From: Shinisaurus crocodilurus
Taxonomy: Eukaryota > Chordata > Lepidosauria > Squamata > Shinisauridae
DNA length: 64,000 nt
Direction: 5' to 3'
Assembly (NCBI GenBank): GCA_021292165.1
Contig: JAHFWL010001258.1
Coordinates: 1 to 64,000, forward strand
Notes under the pieces: generated by a model
Told to the model about the DNA's origin: nothing
Seen by the model: the letters and a program-made list of their open reading frames with translations, nothing else
Database searches by the model: none
Part shown: positions 1 to 9,722 of the stretch, one piece after another
Layout of the letters: each line of letters opens with the position of its first letter
Position numbering within the stretch: position 1 is the stretch's first letter
Position numbers and translations under genes: made by a program

Positions 1-85
1 TTACATTCTAGAAGTAGGCAACAGGGGAAAGAACTAGGGAAACAGTTGTAAACAGGGGAAGATGCCCCGTGTTTTGCCTCAATAA

Positions 86-149
86 CTGTGCAATCCTACT
101 CATGTTCGTTCAGAAGCCAGTTCCCATTGTGTTCAATGGGGCCTACTCC
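86..149. repeat. Short dispersed repeat, 'gcaatcctactcatgtt' type
   Basis: About 64 bases carry a phrase meaning 'one strand of a short near-palindrome': a left half with GCAATCCTACTCATGTT and a right half with TCAATGGGGCCTACTCCC. A related copy lies at 56198-56280 and a fragment near 15133-15150. Such short elements are common in reptile genomes; I do not assign a superfamily. Confidence 0.5.
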
Positions 150-154
150 CATCA

Positions 155-376
155 GTGCTGGCTCCAGGTTTTTGAAGGCCCTTGGACAAGACACCCTCAT
201 TGCCCCCCCCTCCCTCAGTGAGTCAACCTTCTCGCCACCATGGTCACCAGCTGCTCCTGCTTCTGCTCCTCTTACTCATCATGGTGACCACTTGCTTGCA
301 TGAGAAGCAGAGGGAGCCCGTGAGCAAGGAAGCAGGGGCACCTCTCTCTCCTGCTCCTCCTTCTCACCACCACATT
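155..376 (+). mobile_element. Nonautonomous hAT-like element, copy A
   Basis: This stretch aligns by eye with 41749-41975: both begin with GCTGGCTCCAG / GCCAGCTCCAG, followed by 'ggcccttgg', a 'caccagctgctc' block and a 'tctcctgctcctcctt' block. The 3' part is missing here. The terminal GC-rich motif resembles hAT ends. It contains no coding region; the short reading frames across it are artefacts. Confidence 0.5.
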
Positions 377-670
377 TGAAAAAAAAGTGTCTTTTAAAAA
401 TAAGAAAAAAGAAAGGATGCTGAGGTGAGTAATATCCGTCCTGGTGGGTCCCGTCATGCCCATGCCAGACCAGGTGCTGACACCGGGTCCGGTTGCCGCT
501 GCCTCCATTACCTGCCAGTCTGTGGTCATTTGGGGCCCTCCAGGCTGCAGGGCCCTGGACCTTAGCCCCAAGGTAAAACCCTAGCTACAACACCTAGTGG
601 TGGCTCCATGAGAAGCATAGAAGACTGAGGGCAAAGGACTTGAGAACAAGGAGGTTGTTCGACCTGGGAA
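377..670. other. Unassigned sequence
   Basis: No gene or recognised repeat is visible. The stretch starts with an A-rich run and continues as ordinary mixed-composition DNA leading into the tandem array at 671. Confidence 0.4.
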
Positions 671-794
671 TCGTATTTCCCAGGTCCCCAAAACTGTATT
701 TCCCAGGTCCCCTAATTGTATTTCCCAGGTCCCCAAAATTGTATTCCCCAGGTCCCCAAAACTGTATTTCCCAGGGGCCCAAATCATATTTGCC
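671..794. repeat. ~23-bp tandem repeat, 5-6 units
   Basis: Units of about 23 bp with the core TGTATTTCCCAGGTCCCC repeat at roughly 671, 695, 718, 740, 763 and, more degenerate, 786. The last two units have CAGGGGCCC and CCAGAGCCC in place of CAGGTCCCC. This is a short minisatellite; reading frames across it are an artefact of its length being close to a multiple of three. Confidence 0.85.
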
Positions 795-2588
795 AGAGCC
801 CTGAGTGTCCATTGGTGCCAATGGAAGAATTTTCTTTCTCAGCTTCGTTGCCATGCCGAGGGCAGTTTTCAAGAGGGATAGAACTAGGGAGGGAGGGAGG
901 GAAGGGTCAACTCTCCCCTCCCAACATGCGGCAACACCCCACTCCCAAATCTTCCCCTCCATGACAATTAAGCTTGGGGGGGGAGTCCATTTGTTTGGAA
1001 GATCTGGGCAGAGTGCCCATTAATTGATTCTGTTTGAGATGATTTGGATGAGAAATGAATTGGCTGGCTTGGCTGCATGTGAAATTCAAATGAATCCTAG
1101 TAATGCTTTCCAAATCTCCATATATTGATATAAATGTAAGGGGAGTTGCGGAAGATGGCGAGGAGTGTAGTGTTGCACAACAGTCCTGCCTCAATGCCCT
1201 GTATTATGCTTTGTATGATACTATGCTCTGTATTATGCTCTGTATGGTATTACACCCTGTATTTTGCTCTGTAATAGCTTGAATGACCTTGCTTGAATTG
1301 TGAGTGAGTTGGCTGCTAGCCAGGCTGATGCGATCTCCAGCAACTTGCTGGCGTGTGACCTGGCTGCAGGCCAGAGGAGTGACACTGCACAACAGCCCAG
1401 GTGCTACCAAGTAAGCATGAGGCCTGCAGCCCATGGAGTTTGGTGCTAGAAAAGACTAGTATATAAGACTAGCAAATGCAGACTTAGGGGGTGGTTGTTG
1501 GTAGTGGTGGTGGTCGGTAGTGGTTGGTTGGTTGGTTGGTTATGTGTGTAGTGGTGGAGTGCTGAAGAATCGGAAGGAGCAAGGAGGAGCAGAGGAAGCT
1601 GTTCAGAGAGCCCTGCAGAAGCCCCAACGCTGAAGGCTGATACCCAGGCGGAGAGCTGCTGGAACTAGCAGGGCTGGTTGGAAATAATACAGTGACCGTG
1701 TAGCTGAGGGGTGGGAGTTCCACCAGGGAACTCGGAAGAAGGCATAGGCATTGTTGTATTTCATGCTCAGCTTTGCCATAAAGATGTTTGGCTTTAACTT
1801 CCCGGAGGAGTATTTATTATGGTCTGAAAATCCCTGGAAGATTCTTTGCCAATCCCTTTTGGGGAACCTGTGGGCAAAACAATAAACCAGCCTATGCAGA
1901 TTTGATGCTGAGTTGTGTCCAATGTGGGCCTGTGCCCCACATCTCTTAGTGCCCTAGAAACACTGAGGGGGAAACGAGGGGGCAGAGGGCCCACACAACG
2001 AACAAAGATGGCTGGGAGAGATAGGACGTGACTTTGGAAGAATCCCACATGGGTTGCGTCGTTAAAGCCAAGTGCTGCAGCCAGAGGGCACTTCTCTTTG
2101 TGTTAATAATAAAATCTCCTATCTGAAAGCTTCCCAGAGCTACTGTTCTCCCTCCTCCGCCCACTTGTGAACGGCCGCTTCCCATCTTGGCAGGTGTCTG
2201 CTGCGGAAAAAAGATCAATCGAGGCCTCTGCAACGGTATTGCCTCTTTGGACCCAGAGAGAAAGGCCTTGTTCATTGTTGAGGAGTCAGTTTGAACTGAG
2301 AGGCACACCGCTGTCTTTGTTTTTTGGCATACACGGGGCTGCCCAAAAACACAGTAGGGCTTTGATGGCCTGGATCAGCCTGGCATGGCCCGTAGGAAGT
2401 GCGGTTGTTTGATGCCTCCTGCTCCCGTGTGTCCATTATTGCACCTGCCTCGGGGCCATTGTGAAACCGAAAGCAACACGTTGTGTGTGTGAATGATGAT
2501 ATGAACCTCAACGATGCGAGACTCATATTGTGTACAAAATGATGCCTGTGTGTGGAGAAAGTGGACAGGGAGACATACATTTTTCTCC
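795..2588. other. Gene-free stretch, mostly unassigned
   Basis: No credible coding region. 1190-1275 has a degenerate repeat of 'ctgtattatgctctgtat'. 1490-1545 is a G/T-rich simple stretch with (GGTT)n. The remainder looks like ordinary single-copy DNA; none of the short ORFs has domain-like composition. Confidence 0.5.
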
Positions 2589-2985
2589 CTCTCTCATCCT
2601 ACTAGAACCCAACGGGGTCAACCCATGAAGCTGATCGGTGGGAGATCCAGGACAGATCAAAGGAAAGGCCTTCTTCACAGAATGCAGAGTTAAACTATGG
2701 AATTCACTTCCACATGATGGAGTGAGGGCCACCAATTTGGATGGCTTGAAAAGGTGATTGGACAAAGTCATGGAGGAGAAGGCTATCCATGGCTACTAGT
2801 CCTCATGGCTGTGCTACCTCCAGGATCAGAGGCAGTGTACACCAGTTGCTGGGGAACAGGGCAGGAGGGTACTGTTGCACTCCTGTCCTGCTTGTGGGTT
2901 TCCTGTGGGTAGCTGGTTGGCCACTGTGTGAACAGAATGCTGGACTAGACGGACCCTTGGTCTGATCCAGCAGGGCTCTTCTTAA
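2589..2985 (+). mobile_element. CR1-like LINE 3' end
   Basis: The strand reads toward a CR1-type 3' end: 'ccatgaagctgatcggtggg', 'acagaatgctggactagacg' and a final 'cagggctcttctta'. The same 3' region recurs on the minus strand at 20553-21120 and on the plus strand at 32945-33170. It is 5'-truncated and carries no open reading frame of note. The 5S SINE at 2986 follows without a gap. Confidence 0.75.
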
Positions 2986-3150
2986 CAGGCCTGTGGCTCA
3001 CGCTGGCTCAGCTTGTCTGAGCATGGAAAGCTAAGCAGGGTCAGGCCTGGTTATACTTGGATGGGAGACCCCTCCTCTAGTTTCCTGCATTGAGCAGGGG
3101 GTTGGACTCGATAGCCTTGTAGGCTCTTCCAACTCTATGATCTATGAAAT
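2986..3150 (+). mobile_element. 5S-rRNA-derived SINE with CR1-like tail
   Basis: The 5' half carries 'gaaagctaagcagggtcagg' and 'acttggatgggagacc', which are the internal promoter region of vertebrate 5S rRNA. The 3' half is 'gagcagggggttggactcga' running to 'tatgatctatgaaatc', which resembles the CR1 3' end. This fits a SINE3-class element transcribed by RNA polymerase III and presumably mobilised by a CR1-type LINE. The same family recurs at about ten other sites in the window. Confidence 0.85.
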
Positions 3151-3793
3151 CTTATCGCTTGGTGGCACAGTAGGATAGGAGATGGCATCTTCTTCACGCT
3201 TGCCCCAGCCAATGCGCCCCAGGGCACCTTTTTTCTTTTCCTTTCCTGATGAAAATATTGTCTTTAATGGTATGCTTGGTCATAAACCTGGATATCAACA
3301 AAAGACAGACAGTGTAAATGTCAATGCATACAACAATTTACACTGCCTCTGATCTTCCTTATTGCATTTTATACTTCCACTTGGTTGTACCGCCTTTATG
3401 ATGGTTCGAAAACAATTTTTCTGCCGTATGGGGTTGCATTAAAAAAAACTGACAGCAAAATCTGGCCCTTTATTCACGTTTACTCTTATAATTGTGGATC
3501 CCTCCAAACATTAATCTAGAATAGCTTTTAAAAAAATAAATTACTTTGGATTACCATTTTCAGGACATAGCAATTAGATATAATAAACCTGTGGATACAG
3601 CACTTTTATGATCAGCTTTGTGAGACTCGCAAAGGAGGTAAAGTGATGTATTGAGCATCTTTGTTGATGAAAAACGTAGCGAGCTTTTGAATACATCAGT
3701 GAATTGGTTTTTTATTGTCTCTCATTCTTCAAGATCAGACAAGTACGTAATCTCTCTCTTTATCACGGATCCTTCTTGACACATTTAATGTCA
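3151..3793. other. AT-rich unassigned sequence
   Basis: No repeat family or coding region recognised. The stretch is low in CpG and has an even mix of motifs such as 'ttgtaccgcctttatgatgg', which would suit a conserved noncoding element, but conservation cannot be judged from one sequence. Confidence 0.35.
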
Positions 3794-3801
3794 ATTTAGA
3801 G

Positions 3802-3941
3802 CAGTGTTCTCCAACCTTGGGTTGCCAGATGTCTTTGGCCAACAACTCCCAGCATGCCCCAGCCAGCATAGCTATGCTGGCTGGGGCATGCTGGGAGTTG
3901 TAGGCCAAACACATCTGGGGACCCAAGGTTGGAGAACACTG
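3802..3941. mobile_element. Palindromic hAT-like MITE, perfect TSD
   Basis: A 140-bp near-perfect palindrome begins CAGTGTTCTCCAACC and ends with its reverse complement GGTTGGAGAACACTG, with the turn at 'catagctatg'. It is flanked by an exact 8-bp duplication, ATTTAGAG, at 3794-3801 and 3942-3949. CAG ends plus 8-bp duplications are the hAT pattern. Other copies are at 9723-9897, 25798-26491 (split), 48904-48962 (half) and 60494-60591. Confidence 0.9.
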
Positions 3942-4377
3942 ATTTAGAGGATTGTTTTTAAACTAAATATTTCCACGCGATGTTGACTCACAGAGAAACG
4001 TAATTTGATAAAAGGCCTGAAGTTTATTAGTGGCCCCGGACACCTACATTAAAGTGCCCCACCCAGCCCACTTAAAAAAAACCCATTAACACATTTTCAA
4101 CCGCAGCTGGGATTGCGGTGAAATAGGTTTCTGTTGGTGCTGAAAACTGGGTTCAAAGAGTTGTTTAGTGCGTTTGGGCTGAGACTCCACCTCTGCCTTC
4201 TCCTCCGGCCTTTTGGGCAGGTTGTTTATCCTTTGCCACGCCTCCCCTGGCAGCCATTTTGTGGTGGTGCCCAGGACAGTTTCTTAGATTGCCAGTGGTG
4301 TCCGTGGCCCAAAGGGGATATCCAACCCCGGCTGTAGCTGATCTGAGTAGAGCTGGATTTGCAAAAGGGGGGGAAAT

Positions 4378-4378
<1 letters not shown>

Positions 4379-4410
<32 letters not shown>

Positions 4411-4412
4411 AC
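4379..4412. repeat. (CA)n microsatellite
   Basis: A run of about 13 CA dinucleotides with one CATA interruption. Similar (CA/GT)n arrays lie near 6990, 7974, 11143, 15738, 16656, 18859, 30357, 37627, 39984 and 62890. Confidence 0.95.
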
Positions 4413-4466
4413 GTATTTCATAAAGCATTTTAAACAGAAAAAAGGGTTTCAGCATTTGCTCATAAT

Positions 4467-4570
4467 GACCGGGTTCAGACAACACAATAACCCTAACTCA
4501 AGGGTTGAGTATGGGCTGAGTGCGGGTTGTCGTTGAACTGTCAGTTTTATCAGTGAAATGTTGGTTATTC
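4467..4570 (+). mobile_element. Palindromic 'GGGTTCAGACAAC' MITE, fragment
   Basis: Begins GACCGGGTTCAGACAACACA and continues into 'caagggttgagtatgggctg' and 'gttgtcgttgaactg', matching the first third of the elements at 39170-39496 and 41250-41596. The rest is absent. Confidence 0.7.
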
Positions 4571-5461
4571 TAGCGTGATACTTCTTTATTTATTTATATA
4601 TTTTTTTGCAGATTCGCATAAGCATCCTAACCTTTTTCTCGTTGGATCACCCCAATTAACTGGAACCCGAGCAGGTGTGGCCTGCCTTCAGTGCTTGCAG
4701 AAAAAGCGTGGGAGGAACTGCTCAGGGACGCAGAGGGACTCAGAAAGAAAGAATTTTGTTTTTCCCAGCCTGGACATGGTCAATCACAGCCAGAGGACCG
4801 ATTCCAGTAATGACATCATGATCCAGACAGGCTTAAGGGCAGTTGTGTGTGTGTGTGTGGTGTGTGTGGGGAGGGAGAGGTGCACACAGATGACTAGCTC
4901 TCCAGAAGAATTGGGGTCCTACCGCTGTTGTAATGGTGATACATCCATTCTGGGAAGCAGCTGCTTTCAGAAGGGAGACCGTAACAGAGCATTCTTTCTT
5001 TCCTTTTTTGCGCAGTGCTCGGAATGAAGTGCGTTGGCTGCTGATCATCCAAGCACAAGAGAGGTTTTAGACACATAGAAACACAATGCTCTCAAGGACA
5101 TCTGGAGCGCTTAGGGGGGTTACGGTACAGAAGGCCCCAGACAATTTCCGGTAAGGAAGGAGTAGAAAAAGGTGCCAATCATGACTGGTGCAGATCCAAA
5201 CTGAGAACTGGGGGGTAGTTCTCCTTGCTTCTTCTGCCCGCCCCTCCAACATAAGCTCCCATTCACATGCAAAACACACACCACACACAAATTCTCTCAC
5301 ACACATACACACCAGGCTCCTGAGCCACTGCTGGTAATTCACATTGGCTTCCTCCCGAAAGCGTGATTGACATTTTGTAATAACGCAGACGGATAATAAA
5401 GAGCACAGGGACAATGGGTTGGATGCAAAGGAATATTCTGTGAATGGACAGGTTTCCATCG
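4571..5461. other. Unassigned stretch
   Basis: No supported gene. An ORF of 150 codons at 4575-5027 runs through T-rich and GT-rich simple sequence, lacks domain-like composition and is judged spurious. (GT)n at 4846-4868. Confidence 0.4.
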
Positions 5462-5488
5462 GTACGCTATTATTATTATTATTATTAT
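5462..5488. repeat. (TAT)n array, left part
   Basis: This is the left remnant of an ATT-type triplet array. It appears to continue at 5638-5660 and 6492-6539, separated by a MITE and by an LTR. Confidence 0.8.
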
Positions 5489-5637
5489 CAGGGGGCTTTT
5501 TTTCTGGTGGAACTCACTGGAACTGAGTTCCAGCACCTTTTCTTCTATTAATTGCAATTACATTTAATCCGCCATCTACTCCCAAGGAAATGTAATCCAA
5601 GAGTTCCAGCACCTTTTTCTCCAGAAAAAAAGCACTG
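5489..5637 (+). mobile_element. hAT-like MITE 'CAG.GCTTTTTTTCTGG', copy 1
   Basis: The ~149-bp element starts with CAGG(GG)CTTTTTTTCTGGTG and ends with CCAGAAAAAAAGCACTG. Inside are 'aactgagttccagcacc' and its counterpart 'agagttccagcacc'. The 8 bases on each side are ATTATTAT and TTTATTAT (7 of 8 the same), as expected from an 8-bp duplication within a triplet array. Two further copies (10923-11068, 45478-45623) have exact 8-bp duplications. Confidence 0.85.
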
Positions 5638-5660
5638 TTTATTATTATTATTATTATTAT

Positions 5661-6491
5661 TAGAAAGCCTGAGCACACTGCTGAACCCTGACACATTGAA
5701 CCCTGACATGTTTTCCCGTTTTTCCTCTGTCACCCCTCTGTCTGTATAATCCCACCTGGGTGGGGCACAGGAGACACAATTCTGGGCAGACCGGTTACAC
5801 ATCTGCCCCATCTGCATACCTTCAATGGGACACATTTACACTTCCCTCAAGGAAGAGCATGAGATTCCGGAGGTGGTGGTGGGGCGCAGTCTCAAAGAGC
5901 TGCAAAGTACCCCAAAGTACCCATGGAGATGCCAGCACCCGAAAGGGTGCCACCACCCCACGGGGCGGGACCAGCCCACCTGGTCATCAAAGGCGGGGAG
6001 GGGGCGAGGGAAGGTAGAAAAGATACGTGCCAAAGAACAAAGGGGTTGTTGGGAGCGCGGTGCAGGCTTGCACGGGTCAGGTCGCTAGCTCCGGCTAGGG
6101 CCAAGCAACTTCCAACCCCGGGCGGGACGCCCGGCGATCGGCAAAGCAAACCGCTACGTTAGAACCCAGAGTCAGAGTCTCTGGTGTCAGGTAATATTCT
6201 GCATTCGAGCAACGCCTCCTAGAAAGCAAATTGAATGCTTCCGTTTCCTATCTGACTTGACTGTTCTGTTTATACTGCGAAATTCCTGTAGTCTATTAGT
6301 TCCGCTCCATGAAACACTTTTGTAACTGACTAGCTTATGGCTTCCCTGAGTTTCTAAGGGGATTCTTTGTCAATTTCACTCGCGGCTGAAAGTAAAGGTT
6401 TTGACAGCCGCTTACCGGGCATGACTTCGGTGCCGGTTAACTCTTAAGGTGCCGAACCCGCGCAACGGACCAGGTTTGGTCCGCCACCACA
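5661..6491 (+). mobile_element. Diverged solo LTR inside an ATT array
   Basis: This ~831-bp stretch aligns in order with the solo LTRs at 6962-7733 and 18829-19608. Shared blocks are 'agaaagcctga' at the start, 'tctcaaagagctgcaaagta', 'tagttccgctc' and 'ggtgccggttaac' followed by 'ggtgccgaaccc' near the end. It ends in CACA. ATTAT flanks both sides (5656-5660 and 6492-6496), consistent with a 5-bp duplication, although the repeat array makes that weak. The first base pair TG has become TA. There is no internal region, so it is a solo LTR. Confidence is in homology; exact ends are less sure. Confidence 0.7.
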
Positions 6492-6538
<47 letters not shown>

Positions 6539-6539
6539 C
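6492..6539. repeat. (ATT)n microsatellite
   Basis: About 15 ATT triplets directly following the LTR end. Reading frames across it produce polyasparagine and are spurious. Confidence 0.95.
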
Positions 6540-6956
6540 CAAAAATTCATGGAAATCTGTATCCTCCTTTGTCCTCTTTATTTTTTGGGAGTGGGTAGGT
6601 ATTGGTTCATACATTTCCTCTGTTTGGTGGTGCATCAATTGCCTTCCTAGTGGACTGACTCTCCCGGGTTTTGTTTTTTTTTTATTCCTACCAAAGTCTC
6701 ACTTAACCCTGGCATGGCCCTTCCACCAGAGATAACGCCAGAGCCATCAGTCAACCACTGAAGCAGGAGACAGGGGCAAAGCATGGGTCAGCAGCTGCAA
6801 AAACCGAGGCAGATTATTACCGGGGGCTTTTTGAAGTGGAAGTAGATAGGAATAGGGATCTTCACCAGGTCAGACTGTTTGTCCACACTGTCTACTTTGA
6901 CTGGCAGTGGGTCACCGGGGTCTCAGGACAGGAAGTCTTTTCCATCACCTGCTACC
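6540..6956. other. Unassigned sequence before solo LTR
   Basis: Nothing recognised. The 124-codon ORF that begins at 6836 runs into the LTR and a (CA)n array and is not supported. Confidence 0.4.
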
Positions 6957-6961
6957 TTATC

Positions 6962-7733
6962 TGTGGAGAAAGCCCAACACAGGTCCACACACACACACAC
7001 ACACACACGGTTTTCGCCCAAGGGAGGGGGCAAGGAAGGGGGGATGAAGTCATCGGAGAAGTAGCAGACAGACCATCATCCCCAACAAAAGAGAGTCTCG
7101 GTGGAGATCCACAAAACCAAGGAAGGACCATCAAGGATCATCAAGCTATCAGGGCAGCCTCAAAGAGCTGCAAAGTACTAGTACGTCACCTTCTTCCCGG
7201 GCAGGAATAAGCCCACCTGAAACGAAGGGGGCAGGCATAAGCCCCCCACCTGACCTGGAGGGTGGGGAGAGCGGGAACTCAGGGGTAGAAAACCCCTCTC
7301 CCTTCCGGTTTAGGGTCGTTGGGAACCAAGGGTACTTCGGGGCCAGATTCATCTCCAAACAGCAGCCCGAGTACGCCCTTCTCATCCACGCATCGGCCGA
7401 CCCGGAGCCAGGCTGAAATCGACTAGGCGCAGAGTCTTTGGTCTGAGGTAATTGACTAGATTCACTCCGCTAGCCGAAGCCTGTTCATTGAGAAACCCAG
7501 GGGTCAGCTAAGGTTGTGTTGCTGTTGTAGTATTCCTGGAAAGCTGTTAGTTCCGCTCTGTGTTTTGTGTAAACAAATAAAAGCCTTATTTGGTCATTTA
7601 AAGGACTGCAGTTTCCTCTTGTGCGCGAAAGCCTCGTAGGTGATTGCTAGCGCTCGTACGGGCTGTAATTCAGTGCCGGTTAACCCGTTAAGCGCCGAAC
7701 TCACGCAAAGGATCCTGTTGGTGATCCTTCACA
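6962..7733 (+). mobile_element. Solo LTR with 5-bp TSD
   Basis: A 772-bp element begins TGTGGAGAAAGCC and ends GATCCTTCACA, so it has TG...CA ends. It is flanked by exact 5-bp duplications TTATC at 6957-6961 and 7734-7738. An AATAAA polyadenylation signal lies at about 7576, followed by a GT-rich stretch, as in the R region of an LTR. No primer-binding site, gag or pol sequence is present on either side, so it is a solo LTR left by recombination. A 5-bp duplication fits Gypsy elements or several endogenous retroviral classes; I cannot choose between them. Confidence 0.9.
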
Positions 7734-7747
7734 TTATCCTTTTAATT

Positions 7748-7819
7748 GGAGATGGCAGGGGTTGAACCCGGCACCTTCTGCGTGCAAAGCAAGCGCTCTG
7801 CCGCCATGCTACGGTCCCT
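7748..7819 (-). repeat. tRNA-Ala(TGC)-like pseudogene or SINE head
   Basis: Read on the minus strand it has a D-arm/A-box segment 'tagcatggcggcagagc', an anticodon loop with TTTGCAC (anticodon TGC), and a B box GGTTCAACCC. The acceptor stem is imperfect and there is no run of T immediately downstream of a clean tRNA end, so it is probably a tRNA-derived repeat. A second relative is at 33832-33902. Confidence 0.6.
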
Positions 7820-7865
7820 TCCCTCAAAGATGGCCTTCTGTCAGGGATGGCTGTAGCTGCATCCT

Positions 7866-8298
7866 GCATTTATTTATTATTTATTTTATTACATTGTTGA
7901 ATCGCCCATCTGGCCAGACATCCGGCCACTCTGAGCGATGTACAATCCAATAGAATACAAGAGGGGGGGAACACACACACACACACACACACAGTATAAA
8001 ACACAATTAAAAACAGAACAAAACTTAAAAATCCTAACCCACCCCATATTCCCACCTGAAAAGCCACGTTTTTAATGCACGGCGGAAGCTAATCAAGGAA
8101 GGGGCATGGCGGAGGTCACTGGGGAGAGAGTTCCATAAATTGGGGGCTGCCACAGAAAAGGCCCTCCTCCTAGTCCCGGAAACCCGCCTGGTTTCTCCGG
8201 CTGATGGGACAGGGAGAAGGCCGTCCGTGGCAGATCTTGTTGAGAGGCCTGTATTCAGATAACCAGGGCTGCTGGAGGCGCTCCTTGAGATAGATCAG
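7866..8298 (-). mobile_element. L2 LINE 3' end
   Basis: On the minus strand this encodes remains of the L2 C-terminus ('ggccttttctgtggcagccc', the AFSVAAP...WNSLP region), then 'cttttcaggtgggaatatgg', 'catcgctcagagtgg' and an AT-rich tail of TTTATT units. It is nearly colinear with 47588-48022 and the 3' part matches 52882-53180. A (CA)n array lies inside at 7973-7993. 5'-truncated, no intact ORF. Confidence 0.85.
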
Positions 8299-8524
8299 GG
8301 GTGTGTGTAAAAAGTGCAGCCTACGGACCACAGGCGACACCCCAAGCCCTGTCTGACAGCCACTGAGACCCCCCAGCATCTGCTGCTGCTGCTGGAAAAA
8401 GGGGGGAAATACTCTACGGGTTTCTAGATTCATTCCTAGAGCATTGTAGGAAGCAATGCTTGAAGGTCCCCGGCCTGCCTGCTTTCCTAGGACACTCTGG
8501 AGATGCTCTAGGAATGAGGCTTCT

Positions 8525-8742
8525 ATGGGGAGGCTGATGTGACTCCTGTGTCAGTGGGGCTCCTTATCCATTGCAGCTTCTTGTTTGAGCTTTATGGGAG
8601 CTGTCCGTGGTGCTGCACCCCACCCCACCACAATAGGTTCACCACCATGGAGCACCGTGGGCAGCTCCTATTAAGCTCGAACAAAAAAGATGCAATGGAT
8701 AAGGAGCCACACTGACGCAGGAGTCACACCAGCCTCCACTGG
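8525..8742. mobile_element. Foldback MITE, copy 1
   Basis: Long inverted arms: 'gaggctgatgtgactcctgt' and 'tcagtggggctccttatcca' on the left are mirrored by 'tggataaggagcc', 'actgacgcaggagtca' and 'ccagcctcc' on the right, with a central loop of about 40 bases. The same architecture is at 18310-18499, 52026-52242, 55062-55268 and inside 63427-63625. Confidence 0.8.
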
Positions 8743-8927
8743 AAGGAACCATAGAGCCTGTTCCTAGAGTGGGTTTCCCCCCCCTTTCTTTTTTCTGGTG
8801 GTGGAAGAGGGAAGGGAAGGGTTAAAGCTGTGAGTGAGTGGAGGGAGAAGTGAGTGGGGCTAGCTTGTATGTGTGTGTAGGGAGCATTGAGCCCCCCCCC
8901 CGGTCCCCAACAGATTATCCTCCAAGG

Positions 8928-9093
8928 TTTCATAGATCATAGAGTTGGAAGGGGCCTACAAGGCTATCGAGTCCAACCCCCTGCTCAATGCAGGAAACTA
9001 GAGGAGGGGTCTCCCATCCAAGTAACAACCAGGCTTGACCCTGCTTAGCTTTCCACGCTCAGACAAGCTGAGCCAGCGTAAGCCACAGGCCTG
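8928..9093 (-). mobile_element. 5S-rRNA-derived SINE
   Basis: Reverse orientation of the family at 2986: starts with the CR1-like tail 'tcatagatcatagagttgga' and ends with the 5S-derived head 'agctgagccagcgtaagcc'. Confidence 0.85.
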
Positions 9094-9164
9094 TAATGCA
9101 ACACATGTTGTCCACCCCTCTCTGAAATGGATTTTTTTTTTTTAATATAAATTAGTCATAGGGG

Positions 9165-9560
9165 TGGACGTGCCCACTCGCCTCGAGCAGGCGTAGCGGG
9201 CCGAAATCGGCCCCGCTCACGCGCCCGCCAGAGACTCGCGGGTCTTACCGGGTCCCGGGGCTCCCTCGCCTCTCCGCATCGAGCCCGCCGCGCCGGCCAC
9301 ACACTGGTCCCGTCGCGTCATTCCCAGCCAGCCAGAAGTGACGCAACAGGTCGGCGCGGCCGGCGCGGCAGGCTCAGGCGGCACAGAGATTCGCGGCCGG
9401 GGGGGCCCGCCGCCACAGAGAGGCGAGGCGAGGCAGGGCGGGGCAGGGCCCCCCTCAGGTTTGCGGACACCACTAGCTGGGGATTCGCACTCAGATCCCC
9501 CTCTCCCCCCCCTTGCAGCTGGTGCGGAAAGAACCGCGTTGGCTGCTTCTTCAAGGTCAT
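9165..9560. promoter_or_regulatory. CpG island without an obvious gene
   Basis: CpG is very frequent here: roughly 40 or more CpG dinucleotides in 9168-9440, against strong CpG depletion nearly everywhere else in the window. It contains a CRE-like TGACGCAA at 9349 and GC-rich stretches such as 'ggcgcggccggcgcggcagg'. It could be a promoter of an unrecognised transcript, or a decaying GC-rich repeat. No first exon with a donor site and open frame was recognised next to it. Confidence 0.6.
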
Positions 9561-9722
9561 AAGATCAACCTCAGAGATGGCTTTTGGGGGAGTTCTGGGG
9601 GGGGCAGGGAGGGGACCGGACTCGGAGCCACCAAGATAGGACATATCCTGGCTGCGCCTTAAGCCTCTTTCCCTCCCGTTCTGAAGCGCTGCACGTAGAT
9701 GGCCGAAATTGTCCCTCTAGCG

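Noticed and set aside
2986..3150. True 5S rRNA genes
   Set aside because: Only the central promoter region is 5S-like, and the 3' half is a CR1-like tail, so these are SINEs.
6444..6638. Polyasparagine protein
   Set aside because: The asparagine run is the (ATT)n array read on the minus strand.
7748..7819. Functional tRNA-Ala gene
   Set aside because: Acceptor stem pairing is poor and a relative at 33832 shows that this is a dispersed tRNA-derived repeat.
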